Assembly (NCBI RefSeq): GCF_039523435.1
Contig: NZ_BAAAFH010000003.1
Location: forward strand, 868,001 to 932,000
DNA length: 64,000 nt
Reading direction: 5' to 3'
Source of the DNA: Wandonia haliotis
Lineage (GTDB): Bacteria > Bacteroidota > Bacteroidia > Flavobacteriales_D > Crocinitomicaceae
Shown: positions 9,685 to 18,639 of the stretch, piece by piece
Position numbering within the stretch: position 1 is the stretch's first letter
Layout of the letters: each line of letters begins with the position of its first letter
Position numbers and translations under genes: made by a program
Notes under the pieces: model-generated
Seen by the model: the letters and a program-made list of their open reading frames with translations, nothing else
What the model was told of the DNA's origin: nothing
The model's database searches: none

Positions 9685-10254
9685 ATGGGAGAAGGTATAG
9701 TGTGGAAGGAGGCAGCGATAGCACTGATAAAGTCGGTGCTGGCACAGACAGAAATGCAGGAAGAAATCAAATGGGGTATTCCTGTTTACACCTGTAATGG
9801 AAAAAATGTTGTCGGGGTTGCCGTATTTAAATCCTATGTAGGAGTTTGGTTTTACAATGGTGTTTTTCTCAAGGATTCCCATAAATTACTTAGTAATGCA
9901 CAGGAGTCAAAAACAAAAGCTTTACGACAACTACGCTATACTTCGTTAGATGAAATTGACACAGCCCTTCTTTTGGAGTATTGTAACGAAGCTCTTGAAA
10001 ATGAAAAGATGGGAATCCGATATACTCCTGAAACAAAGAAAACGGAGATCCCTGCCTTTCTTCAGGATGTATTTAGTCAGGATAAGACACTCAAGGAAGC
10101 CTTTGAAGTTCTCACACCAGGGAGACAACGCGAATATTGTGAATACATTGATTCAGCTAAACAATTGCGAACGAAGCAAACACGATTGGAAAAAATAGTT
10201 CCCATGATAGTGGAAGGAAAAGGTCTGAATGATAGGTACAAAAAGCAGAAATAA
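9685..10254 (+). CDS. DUF1801 / YdeI-type small cytoplasmic protein
   Basis: A 189-residue soluble protein without signal peptide or membrane segment. The first two-thirds have the DUF1801 (YdhG-like) pattern: EEIKWGIPVYTCNGKNVVGVAVFKSY and GVWFYNGVFL read as the conserved core. The C-terminal part resembles the YdeI/OmpD-associated tail (LTPGRQREYCEYIDSAKQ, TRLEKIVPMIVEGKGLND). Biochemical function of this family is not established. The gene is transcribed divergently from the aminotransferase, sits alone inside the polysaccharide locus and ends at its own bidirectional terminator, so it looks like an independent insertion rather than part of the pathway. Confidence 0.8.
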   Translation: MGEGIVWKEAAIALIKSVLAQTEMQEEIKWGIPVYTCNGKNVVGVAVFKSYVGVWFYNGVFLKDSHKLLSNAQESKTKALRQLRYTSLDEIDTALLLEYCNEALENEKMGIRYTPETKKTEIPAFLQDVFSQDKTLKEAFEVLTPGRQREYCEYIDSAKQLRTKQTRLEKIVPMIVEGKGLNDRYKKQK

Positions 10255-10278
10255 AAAAGCCGGTAACACCGGCTTTTC
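10255..10278. terminator. Bidirectional intrinsic terminator
   Basis: A 10-bp perfect stem (aaaagccggt / accggctttt) with a 3-base loop lies immediately after the + strand stop at 10254. A and T tracts are built into the stem, so it can serve the convergent rhodanese gene (stop at 10300) as well. Confidence 0.88.
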
Positions 10279-10299
10279 TATATCACAACAAATTTGTTA

Positions 10300-11709
10300 T
10301 TACAATAATGTTGTTGGGCAGACATAATCTGAAATCTGAAACTTTTCAGATTCTTTTATTGCTTTAAACCCGCCCTTTACATCAATAAGATTTTCGTATC
10401 CGCGTGCTTTTAATGCTGAGATGAATACCATAGAACGGTACCCTCCTGCACAATGCACATGGTAGGTTTTATTCTTATCTACCTTTAGCATACTTTCATT
10501 CAGGTAGTCCAAAGGAGCATTTTCAGCCCCGATAATATGCTCACTTTGATATTCACTTGCTTTACGGACATCAAGAATTGTAGGTGACTCTACTTCCGCA
10601 AATTCCTCAGCCGAGATGGAAGTGATGGTATCGACTTCAAAATTCTCTTTTTTCCACGCATCAAAGCCGCCTTTAAGGTATCCGATAGCATGATCATATC
10701 CTACGCGGGCAAGACGGGTAATAACTTCTTCTTCCCTTCCTTCATCAGCGATAACCAGAATTTCTTGTTTTACATCCGGGATAAGTGTTCCTACCCATAC
10801 AGCAAAGCTTCCGTCAATTCCGATATTGATTGAGTTTGGAATGAAGCCTTTCGCAAAAGTTTGCGGAGCACGTGTATCTAGCATTAAAACATCGCGGTCG
10901 TTAGCTACTGCTTCAAATTCCTTGGGAGAAAGAGCTTTTGTACCTCTTTCCAGTACTTCGTCAATACTGTCGTATCCTTTGATATTCATCAAGACATTCT
11001 GAGGGAAATATCCCGGAGGAGGAGTCAGACCTGTAAGTACTTCTTTAATAAACTCTTCTTTTGTCATCGGTTGAAGAGCATAATTGGTTTTCTTTTGATT
11101 TCCCAATGTATCAGAAGTTTCCTTACTCATATTTTTCCCACAGGCAGATCCTGCTCCATGTGCAGGATAAACAATTAGATCATCTGACAAAGGAATAAGC
11201 TTATTGTGAAGTGAATCGTACAGGTGAGCGGCTAGCTTTTCCTGAGTAAGATCTTTCACTACTTTTTGTGCAAGATCCGGACGACCTACATCTCCGATAA
11301 AGAGTGTATCTCCTGTAAAAATAGCGACTTCTTTCCCGTTTTCATCAGATAAAAGGAAACAGCTGCTTTCCATTGTGTGTCCGGGGGTGTGAATCACCTT
11401 AATTTCAATGTCTCCTAATTTGAAAACCTGATTATCTTCAGCGATAATTGCATCAAAACCAAGTTGCATTTGTGTTGGCCCGAATACGATTTGAGCACCT
11501 GTTTTAGATGCGAGATCTTTGTGTCCGGAAACAAAGTCGGCATGAAAATGCGTTTCAAAAATATATTTGATCGTTGCTCCATTCTTTTCAGCCTGATCAA
11601 TGTAGGGTTGTACTTCACGAAGTGGGTCTATGATAGCAACTTCATTCCCTGACTGAATGTAATACGCTCCCTGAGCCAGACATCCTGTATAAATTTGTTC
11701 TATTTTCAT
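10300..11709 (-). CDS. MBL-fold hydrolase fused to two rhodanese domains (persulfide dioxygenase-like)
   Basis: A 469-residue three-domain protein. Residues 1-~215 are a metallo-beta-lactamase fold with the glyoxalase II/ETHE1-like signature THFHADFVSGH, HTPGHTMESS and FTGDTLFIGDVGRPD. Two rhodanese domains follow. The first (about 260-355) has ILVIADEGRE where the catalytic cysteine loop should be and so lacks the nucleophile. The second (about 370-455) keeps it in HVHCAGGYRS. Family knowledge: such fusions oxidise or transfer persulfide sulfur. The start is the ATG at 11709; the longer frame begins at TTG. A GATCTTTG box (one mismatch to the -7 consensus) lies at 11749-11756. It is flanked by polysaccharide genes but has no obvious role in that pathway. 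Confidence 0.88.
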   Translation of the reverse strand: MKIEQIYTGCLAQGAYYIQSGNEVAIIDPLREVQPYIDQAEKNGATIKYIFETHFHADFVSGHKDLASKTGAQIVFGPTQMQLGFDAIIAEDNQVFKLGDIEIKVIHTPGHTMESSCFLLSDENGKEVAIFTGDTLFIGDVGRPDLAQKVVKDLTQEKLAAHLYDSLHNKLIPLSDDLIVYPAHGAGSACGKNMSKETSDTLGNQKKTNYALQPMTKEEFIKEVLTGLTPPPGYFPQNVLMNIKGYDSIDEVLERGTKALSPKEFEAVANDRDVLMLDTRAPQTFAKGFIPNSINIGIDGSFAVWVGTLIPDVKQEILVIADEGREEEVITRLARVGYDHAIGYLKGGFDAWKKENFEVDTITSISAEEFAEVESPTILDVRKASEYQSEHIIGAENAPLDYLNESMLKVDKNKTYHVHCAGGYRSMVFISALKARGYENLIDVKGGFKAIKESEKFQISDYVCPTTLL

Positions 11710-11856
11710 ATCTTTTATTTTTCTTGTGAATAATTTCAATCAACGGTACAAAGATCGAAAGTTTTCAGGGCTTAAAAAGTGATATTCGTCACAGATCTTC
11801 ATATTTCTATCTAACCGTTGCTCAGTTTATTTCAAACGAGAGCTAAAATACGCATT

Positions 11857-13116
11857 TTATGACAGTTTTCCACCTTCAATAGGAGGAGAGCTTATCAGAT
11901 TTGGCAACAGACTGAGCAAAAATGCAACTGGAATTATTCCGGCTTGTGTTTCCAGAAATGATTCTGTAAGAAGAGAGAGAAAGAGGCTGATACAAATAAG
12001 TCGTTTTATGAATGAAAGACTTCCTGAAGCTCTGATATAGGAAATAATAAATAGAAGTAGAAGTACAAGAAACCCGGGTAATCCAATAGCAAGATAAGTA
12101 TTCAGAAATTGGTTGTGAGCATTCAGGTTCAGTTCAGCGACTCCAATATAACCTTTTTCGTAATTGCGTTGTTGTAGTTGATCTTTAATATCTCCGGTTC
12201 CCATACCGAGAATAGGGTTTTCTTTGATTAATTCAGTAGCTGTTTCCCACATGAGAAGCCTTGCCGTATTACTTTCTACAGATTTTACATCCAGGTTTTC
12301 ATGATGAACAAGTGTGCGGAGAGAAGCCTTGACTCTGGATGACAGAGAAGGGCTGAATAGAAGAGTTAAAATAGTAATTAAGGTCACAGTCAGTAAAATG
12401 ATGCTTCCCAACACAACTTTTCGTTTGACTAGCATTAAACGAATAATAAGAGCCAGTGTAACCAGTATAAGAATAATGAATCCCATTTTAGACCCTGTCA
12501 TAAGAACAGCTCCAAAGAATAGGAAAGAGAAGAATCCGTATAAAACTCGATGTTTTTGTGCACTAAATACTTCATGTGTACTGAAGATGTAAGCGATTAT
12601 TAAATATGTGGCCCAGTAACTTCTGTGCATGAAATAGGAAAGCCTTGAATCAAAGAAATAGGAAATATACCCTCCGTGGTAATGATAGTTGTAGAATGCA
12701 ACGATCAAATCGATCGTTATCGTAATCAAAGCTCCGTAAATGAATATTTTACCGAAGGAGGATAACGGTACGCGATACGGGTAAAGTAGAAATAATACGG
12801 GAAATAGAATGAATGAAGCTTTCATTCCGATGTCACTCCATCCAAATGCCATGTTGTCGGAATAGAGAAGCCCCGATAGATGTAAAATCCAAAAAAGTAC
12901 CAGGTAAAAATACGGCTTCCCGGGGTCAATTAAATCACGGAAAGAAAATCGCTGTTTATACTTGATTGCACAAAAAATCTGTTCAACAGCAAAGAAAAGA
13001 ATTGCCATCCCATACCATTTTGGGTTAAAGGGGATCAGAAATGCGAAAAGATAAATTCCGATGGGGAATTGAACTGCCGAACCGGGTTCTCGTCCTATGA
13101 TTTTTTGAAATATCAT
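11857..13116 (-). CDS. O-antigen ligase / polymerase family membrane protein (WaaL/Wzy-type)
   Basis: A 419-residue polytopic protein with roughly ten or more hydrophobic segments and the O-antigen ligase (PF04932) signature in its second half: ENPILGMGTGDIK followed by AHNQFLNTYLAIGLPG. Proteins of this fold either polymerise lipid-linked repeat units or ligate finished glycan to lipid A core or proteins on the periplasmic side. Its ATG overlaps the stop of the upstream aminotransferase (ATGA), placing it last in the - strand run that begins at the Wzz gene. A second protein of the same fold lies at 17490-18632, so one may be the polymerase and this one the ligase; the sequence alone does not settle which. 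Confidence 0.85.
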   Translation of the reverse strand: MIFQKIIGREPGSAVQFPIGIYLFAFLIPFNPKWYGMAILFFAVEQIFCAIKYKQRFSFRDLIDPGKPYFYLVLFWILHLSGLLYSDNMAFGWSDIGMKASFILFPVLFLLYPYRVPLSSFGKIFIYGALITITIDLIVAFYNYHYHGGYISYFFDSRLSYFMHRSYWATYLIIAYIFSTHEVFSAQKHRVLYGFFSFLFFGAVLMTGSKMGFIILILVTLALIIRLMLVKRKVVLGSIILLTVTLITILTLLFSPSLSSRVKASLRTLVHHENLDVKSVESNTARLLMWETATELIKENPILGMGTGDIKDQLQQRNYEKGYIGVAELNLNAHNQFLNTYLAIGLPGFLVLLLLFIISYIRASGSLSFIKRLICISLFLSLLTESFLETQAGIIPVAFLLSLLPNLISSPPIEGGKLS

Positions 13117-14264
13117 TCGATTAATTCATCTATATGTTGTTCTAAAAATTGGAGTACCCGTTCACAATTATTTGTATCTGTCGGGAGATTCAATATATGC
13201 GCTGAACGTTCTTCTGCGACAGGAAAGTCAGCCACCTGTAGCTCCCAAAGCCTGAAGTTTTCCGGAACGGGATGTATAGGTGAGAGAAACCAGTCTCCTA
13301 ATCGTATTTTATTCTTTTCGGCAAGGAGAAGGAACTTTTCCCTGTCTTTAACAAAGATCGGAAATTTAAGAAATGAATGATTAGAAAGTACATGATCCGG
13401 ATAGTTCCACTTACCTTTGGTACGCAGATAGTCGTTATACGCAAAGCCGTTTCTCTTTCGTAATGCCAGATCACTTTCAAGATGAGGTAGAGCTTTTACT
13501 CCTGCTTTAATTTGTTCTTCCGAAGCACTCATGAAGTACTTCTCCGGTTGTTGGATGGTTGTTAACTCATCATCCGAAGAAGAGCCTACTACAAGTCCGG
13601 TTTTACTCAAATAACGGTATAACTTTAACAACGTCCAGTAAGTAGAATCATGAATCAGGTATTTGCGAAACTGTATCAGTGCACTCAGTACCTTTCGTTG
13701 TTTCAGAGAAGGAGAAATAAGCTCCGCATTAATCGCTTCCACTTTTGTTTGTAGTTCACTGTTTTTTACCAGAGAAAAACCTCCGATTCCTGTCGAGAAA
13801 GGTTTGTTCCATTGGGTTGAGTAAAATGCAGCATCACAGTAGGAGCCATTGGGTTGTCCATTGTATAAACCGCCAAATCCATGCGTACAGTCTTCGATCG
13901 TTTGAATATTGGATGACCGGGCGAAAGTTATAATTTCTTCTACCTCGCAGGAAAGTCCAAATGTATTTTGAATGATGATACATTTGGTAGCCGGAGTTAT
14001 CGCCTGCTTTATATGATCTAGAGTCGTATTAAGTGTTTGCGGATGAATATCTACGTAAACCGGTTTTGCACCCAGATACAGAATCGCATTCGGGACGACT
14101 ACACATGTAAACGCGGGTACAATCACTTCATCTCCGGATTGAATCCCCATGGCTTTTAACAGAGCATAAAGAGCAACACGACCTTTCCAGTAAAGATTAA
14201 TCTGATCCGGACTTGCCTGAAGACGAGCAGCTATTTGTCTTTTGTATTTCTCTGGAGCTGTCAT
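13113..14264 (-). CDS. DegT-family PLP-dependent aminotransferase, second copy
   Basis: A 383-residue DegT/StrS-fold protein. Recognisable parts are KGRVALYALLKAMG, DEVIVPAFTC, EDCTHGFGG and the lysine region STQWNKPFSTGIGG. The start is the ATG at 14264, which overlaps the stop of the glycosyltransferase gene as ATGA; the longer frame would run 26 codons back through that gene. It is quite different from the DegT protein at 8331-9545, so it is not a recent duplicate. Probable role: adding an amino group to another sugar of the repeat unit. Overlap with the O-antigen ligase gene downstream shows tight coupling. Confidence 0.85.
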   Translation of the reverse strand: MTAPEKYKRQIAARLQASPDQINLYWKGRVALYALLKAMGIQSGDEVIVPAFTCVVVPNAILYLGAKPVYVDIHPQTLNTTLDHIKQAITPATKCIIIQNTFGLSCEVEEIITFARSSNIQTIEDCTHGFGGLYNGQPNGSYCDAAFYSTQWNKPFSTGIGGFSLVKNSELQTKVEAINAELISPSLKQRKVLSALIQFRKYLIHDSTYWTLLKLYRYLSKTGLVVGSSSDDELTTIQQPEKYFMSASEEQIKAGVKALPHLESDLALRKRNGFAYNDYLRTKGKWNYPDHVLSNHSFLKFPIFVKDREKFLLLAEKNKIRLGDWFLSPIHPVPENFRLWELQVADFPVAEERSAHILNLPTDTNNCERVLQFLEQHIDELIE

Positions 14265-15253
14265 TTTTGTAAATCTTTGAAGTAAAATAAACCTATTAAA
14301 GAACCCAGACCATAAGAAAGGTGGAGGACTAAAAATGTCCAAAGCACATAAAAGAAATTAGTTCCTTGCTTTTGTGTGCGTAATGTAATAAAACTGTAGA
14401 GCAAAAGATACATTCCCACTGAGACGCCGGATAATAAAAGAAGGGGAGTATACAGCAATGAGGCTAGGGAGGGAAGTATAATGGATAATAGGAACAGTAA
14501 CGGAATAAAATGGCGCAGACTTAGTGATGCAAAATCGTTTGTAATATAAACGGTTCTTAAGTTCCATTTTCCGTTTTCATAATTATTTTTGGCTATAGAC
14601 GTCCATTTTTCACGAGCATAATACGTGCATGAAGTGTAGGGAATAAGTATGATTTTACCTCCATTTTTGATGATCCGGTTATTTAATTCGATGTCCTGAT
14701 TGCGAATAAGTTTTTCATTGTATCCACCAATCTTCAGGACAAATTCTCTGTCAAAACATCCGAAAGGAACCGTATCAACCTCTACAGGTTCTGAGACGCC
14801 GGTTCTGAATAAACCATTTCCTACACCAAATTTGCTGGATAAAACAGTAATGATGGCAGTGCTTTTAGCTGTTTTATGTATGACTTTAGTTTTGATGGGA
14901 CAACCTATATTGGTGGCGTTCAGTTTCTGTTTCCATTCAACAAGAGTTGAAATATAGTTTTGTGGATACTCAGCGTGAGCATCTAGCCTTACAATAATAC
15001 TCCCCAAAGCATTCTTTATCCCCAGATTCATTGCGACCGGAACAATTTTTTTGGAGTTAGATATTAGTCTCACATTAGTGTATTTTTCAGCAAAAGCTTT
15101 AACTATGTCAGGTGTACGATCATTTGAAGCGCCATCAACCACAAGGATCTCAACATTGTCCATCGGGTAGTCGGAATTCACTATCGATAATAGACATTTT
15201 GAAATGTATTTCTCTTCATTCAGACAGGGAATTATTATGGATACAGTGATCAT
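14261..15253 (-). CDS. Family 2 glycosyltransferase with C-terminal membrane segments
   Basis: A 330-residue GT-A protein. The N-terminus has VSIIIPCLNEEKYISKCL, VVDGASNDRT and the metal-binding region VRLDAHAEYP, followed by NQDIELNNRI, all typical of glycosyltransferase family 2. The last 80 residues contain hydrophobic stretches (around FIPLLFLLSIILPSLASLL and a later segment), giving a membrane anchor. The ATG at 15253 is chosen because the longer frame starts at TTG inside the preceding gene; the real gap is 2 bp. Donor and acceptor sugars cannot be read from the sequence. Confidence 0.9.
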   Translation of the reverse strand: MITVSIIIPCLNEEKYISKCLLSIVNSDYPMDNVEILVVDGASNDRTPDIVKAFAEKYTNVRLISNSKKIVPVAMNLGIKNALGSIIVRLDAHAEYPQNYISTLVEWKQKLNATNIGCPIKTKVIHKTAKSTAIITVLSSKFGVGNGLFRTGVSEPVEVDTVPFGCFDREFVLKIGGYNEKLIRNQDIELNNRIIKNGGKIILIPYTSCTYYAREKWTSIAKNNYENGKWNLRTVYITNDFASLSLRHFIPLLFLLSIILPSLASLLYTPLLLLSGVSVGMYLLLYSFITLRTQKQGTNFFYVLWTFLVLHLSYGLGSLIGLFYFKDLQK

Positions 15254-15255
15254 CT

Positions 15256-16374
15256 TTAAGACATATTTTTTTGATCTGCAATTACTTTTTGATAGAGCGA
15301 GACCATAAGATCTACATTTGCTTTCCAATCATACCTCTCTCGAACGGAAGATAAGGCATTTTTAACATATTGATTGGTAATATCCTTATTTGCTAGTAGT
15401 TTTTCAATGGCATTACAGGCTTCCAGAGGCTCTTCTGATTGAACGACTATTCCGGAATAGTTGTGCGTAACAATTTCTGGAAGACCTCCTACATTGGTAA
15501 CAATAACAGGAGTTTCACAAGCCATAGCTTCTACAACAGCAACACCAAAACTTTCCTGTCTTGATAAAGCGAGATATATATCAAAAGAAGAAAGGACTTT
15601 GGGAACTTCTTTCTGAGGAATGAAGCCTCTGAATACTACTTTATTATTTAATTTTCGCTTCGAAACAAGTTGTTTTAATTCAGCTTCACCCGAGCCTGCA
15701 CCTCCAATTTGGAGTATTATGTCTTTTTCCGGATGCTTTGTCGTGTATAAATAAAAAGCTTCAATTAATACATCAATTCCATAAACAGGGTAGAGAGATT
15801 TAATCGTTCCTATCGTTATTTGTGGAGACGTTTTGGGTTCTTCTTGTTTTTTGAAGAGGTCGAGGTCGACCCCAAAAGGTGTTATTTCAATTTTTTTCTT
15901 TGTATAAAGTTGAGTTTCTTCAGCCATTCTTTTTGATGTGGAAAAGATATAATCAGCTTTTTTTAAATTGAATTCTAATACTTTTTTTAATAAAAAATTC
16001 CTCTTTGGAAAATCGAAAACATCACTTCCCCAAACAGAAATTATGTAGGGTTTAAATCCCGATAATGCACCGATTAATCCATAGCTAGAGGCATAGTGGG
16101 CATGAAGAATATCCGGTTGATGAAATCGGATCAGTTTCCTAACTTGAGGGACGGCATTCAAATATTTAAGTTTACTGATCGCCCCTGACCCTCTTTTTAA
16201 TTTGGTTTGGTTAGTAAAAAGACATTCAATTGTTAAGTATGAAGAGTCTGGGTATAACTCCCGGTTATAATCATTAAGGGAATAGATAATAATTTGAACT
16301 CCTTTTTCTAAAAGAGCATTAACCCACTTAATGGTATGAACTGAATTAGCATCTGCCAGTAACAAAATTTTCAT
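15256..16374 (-). CDS. Family 4 glycosyltransferase
   Basis: A 372-residue GT-B protein (glycosyltransferase group 1). The N-terminal domain shows LLLADANSVHTIKWVNAL and HAHYASSYGLIGALSG. The C-terminal nucleotide-sugar domain has the E-x7-E type motif in ESFGVAVVEAMACETPVIVT followed by NVGGLPEIV. It begins with ATG overlapping the stop of the next glycosyltransferase gene upstream (ATGA) and ends 2 bp before the family 2 enzyme. It is part of the compact O-antigen or capsule assembly operon. Confidence 0.92.
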   Translation of the reverse strand: MKILLLADANSVHTIKWVNALLEKGVQIIIYSLNDYNRELYPDSSYLTIECLFTNQTKLKRGSGAISKLKYLNAVPQVRKLIRFHQPDILHAHYASSYGLIGALSGFKPYIISVWGSDVFDFPKRNFLLKKVLEFNLKKADYIFSTSKRMAEETQLYTKKKIEITPFGVDLDLFKKQEEPKTSPQITIGTIKSLYPVYGIDVLIEAFYLYTTKHPEKDIILQIGGAGSGEAELKQLVSKRKLNNKVVFRGFIPQKEVPKVLSSFDIYLALSRQESFGVAVVEAMACETPVIVTNVGGLPEIVTHNYSGIVVQSEEPLEACNAIEKLLANKDITNQYVKNALSSVRERYDWKANVDLMVSLYQKVIADQKNMS

Positions 16375-17465
16375 GAAAGATCATTTATAACTTGCTTTGC
16401 TCTAGCTTCCCAAGTATGATTAGAAGATATTTTGGTAATGTTTCTTTTTTTCTCCTGATAGGATTCTGGATTATCAATAATCTCCTTGGTTAATTGGATA
16501 ATTGCGTCAGAAGAATAAGGAATTGTCCAGCCTATATTGTTACTTTTTATAAAGTCAGCAATAAAAAGCTCATCAGAACAGATAATAGGCAATTGGTAAC
16601 CGATATATTCAAACAGCTTTACCGGAATAGCAAATTTCCAGTATTCACCAGGTTTAACAAATAACATGGCGATATCCGCTGTTTGATATTCTTGCTCAAG
16701 TTCGGTGCCACTTTTGTGAATAACACGAATTGATTTGGTTTCTTTATAATGAGACTTGTTTTTTTCCCATTCTTCCTTTCTGGTACATAGCGTGAAAGAA
16801 ATTCTTTCATTTTGATTTATTAGGGGCACTATCTCTTGCATCTGATAAATTTCTCCCAGACCTCCGACATAAAGCAAGTTTAACTTTTTCTCAGGAAAAT
16901 GAGATGTTTCATCTTTGTGACTTTTTTCTGATAGGGAATGAGCTGGAGGAAGTTCTTTAGTAATTACTCCTGAAAAATCTGGGATATAACTGCTCATAGG
17001 TGTGGAGGGGAGGTATAAGACAGATAAATATTTACGATATTGTTTAATATCGTACTTGTAGAAAAATTTTGCAATTGTACTTTTCCAGAGAGAAACTCTC
17101 TTATCATAAAAAGGAAAAACCCAATGAATGTCTCGATAAAACAGACCTATTTTTATATCATTTTTTTTACAAAAGTTAAAGAAATTGAAATCAAGAAAAG
17201 GATATAACGGAAGGTGATTCTTTTCTGTTAAAAGCGTTGGTTGTGTGGATGATTCTGAGTAGACAAAATCAAATTTAACCCCATTTTTTACCTGTCTTTT
17301 TACTTTCTTTATGGCTGCTTTTCGTTCTTTACCATATCCTGTAATAGGAATAACATTAAGACCACATTTTTGAAAAGCTTCAAGCATTTTTACAGGACGG
17401 ATTCCACTGGCTGACTTTGCCTGATAATTCAGAGGTAAGGGATGGTGAAATATAATGTTTTTCAA
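16371..17465 (-). CDS. Divergent GT-B glycosyltransferase
   Basis: A 364-residue GT-B-like protein. The N-terminus (IFHHPLPLNYQAKSASGIRP) and the domain link (LNLLYVGGLGEIYQM) resemble group 1 glycosyltransferases, with PVKLFEYIGYQLPIICSDE as the C-terminal donor-site region. The only available start is TTG at 17465, since an in-frame stop (17490-17492) lies eight codons before it and the next ATG is 26 codons in. The gene overlaps the next one by 4 bp. The sequence is AT-rich and lysine-rich compared with the housekeeping genes, as is usual for polysaccharide loci that move between strains. Confidence 0.8.
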   Translation of the reverse strand: MKNIIFHHPLPLNYQAKSASGIRPVKMLEAFQKCGLNVIPITGYGKERKAAIKKVKRQVKNGVKFDFVYSESSTQPTLLTEKNHLPLYPFLDFNFFNFCKKNDIKIGLFYRDIHWVFPFYDKRVSLWKSTIAKFFYKYDIKQYRKYLSVLYLPSTPMSSYIPDFSGVITKELPPAHSLSEKSHKDETSHFPEKKLNLLYVGGLGEIYQMQEIVPLINQNERISFTLCTRKEEWEKNKSHYKETKSIRVIHKSGTELEQEYQTADIAMLFVKPGEYWKFAIPVKLFEYIGYQLPIICSDELFIADFIKSNNIGWTIPYSSDAIIQLTKEIIDNPESYQEKKRNITKISSNHTWEARAKQVINDLS

Positions 17466-17489
17466 ACCTGTCTTTTGTTTTGAGAAGTG

Positions 17490-18632
17490 TTATTTATACT
17501 TTAATTTCCGATACTCAGCAAAATAAAATGCAGCCCCTAAAGCTATATAAAAAGTTGTGTAGTTCCAATGTTTCGAAAACATAATTCCTATGAGAGAATA
17601 GGTAATAATTAACATTGATACTAGCAGAAAATTACTGTTGTTTTTTTCTTTTTTGCTTAAACGTAATAATTGAATACCTGTATAAATCATAAAGATAGAT
17701 GTAGATACGGCAAAAATAATTCCAGAGATACCAAACTCAAACCAGAAAGAGAATACATTATGTGTATAGCAACCGCTACATAAGTCTTTATGATAAGCAA
17801 ACTCTCCTAGAATAGGTTTATTCTCTATTATTTGGAACCCATATTCGGTTAATTCCTCCCTTTTGTTTAAAGATGTATCATTTTGGGTATTAAAAATAAG
17901 TCGATAGTACCGGGACTGTAGTAGGGTGTCCGGGCTGATTAGTAATATGGAGATGATCAATATAGAGATGCTGGAGAGCATGTAAAACAATAATCTTTTT
18001 GATAAGAAAAAGAAATATATTCCGGTAAGAATACAGAAAGAAAAGAGGGAGAATCGGGATTCTGCAAGAAATAGAAGAATAATTATAAAGAAAGTTGTGA
18101 AAAAACGTTCTGTAGTACTTTGGGTATAGGCCAGCAAAAGAAGTCCTGTAAACATTGTTGCTTCTGCAATGCGCAGGTAGTTAGATTGAGGAAATAATCC
18201 CCTGAAACTATAATGGACAGCAATAAGTAATGCAAGGATTAGAAGCACAAAAGAGAGTGTTTTGTGAATAGAGGTTGTCTGTTGTGAATTTTTCAGGAAA
18301 AAGAAGGTGAAGTATCCTATGGTTGGAGCAATGAAAAAGGTATTAAAGAATGTCCATAAGTCATCTATCTCAAAATGGTTTGATTGTATCATAGCAAATG
18401 CCATTGCTAAACATATCAAAAGATACATTAAGACCATCATTGTATGTCGGAAAGGTCTCTTAAAAGCAAAAAAAACTGGAATTAGAAGACTTGCGGCTAT
18501 AAAACCGATCATTCCAAATGGTGGCATCGGAAGAAAAAACGATGTAACATATTTTATTCCGTCAATAGGATAAATTAATAAGAGGGAAATAAATGCAAGA
18601 AGACCAAAATGAATCTTAATTTTATCTGTCAT
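17490..18632 (-). CDS. O-antigen polymerase-like membrane protein (Wzy/O-antigen ligase fold)
   Basis: A 380-residue polytopic protein with about ten to twelve hydrophobic segments. The large periplasmic loop before the last helices carries TEYGFQIIENKPILGEF and CYTHNVFSFWFEFGISG, the weak but recognisable signature of the O-antigen ligase/polymerase fold. It lies directly after the chain-length protein (8 bp gap) and before the glycosyltransferases, the usual position of Wzy. With the second protein of this fold at 11857-13116, a polymerase-ligase division is plausible. I infer that this one is the polymerase because of its Wzz neighbour. Confidence 0.75.
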   Translation of the reverse strand: MTDKIKIHFGLLAFISLLLIYPIDGIKYVTSFFLPMPPFGMIGFIAASLLIPVFFAFKRPFRHTMMVLMYLLICLAMAFAMIQSNHFEIDDLWTFFNTFFIAPTIGYFTFFFLKNSQQTTSIHKTLSFVLLILALLIAVHYSFRGLFPQSNYLRIAEATMFTGLLLLAYTQSTTERFFTTFFIIILLFLAESRFSLFSFCILTGIYFFFLSKRLLFYMLSSISILIISILLISPDTLLQSRYYRLIFNTQNDTSLNKREELTEYGFQIIENKPILGEFAYHKDLCSGCYTHNVFSFWFEFGISGIIFAVSTSIFMIYTGIQLLRLSKKEKNNSNFLLVSMLIITYSLIGIMFSKHWNYTTFYIALGAAFYFAEYRKLKYK

Positions 18633-18639
18633 GTCCTTT

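Noticed and set aside
14265..14342. 26-residue extension of the second DegT aminotransferase
   Set aside because: It overlaps the glycosyltransferase gene fully; the ATGA overlap at 14264 is a better start.
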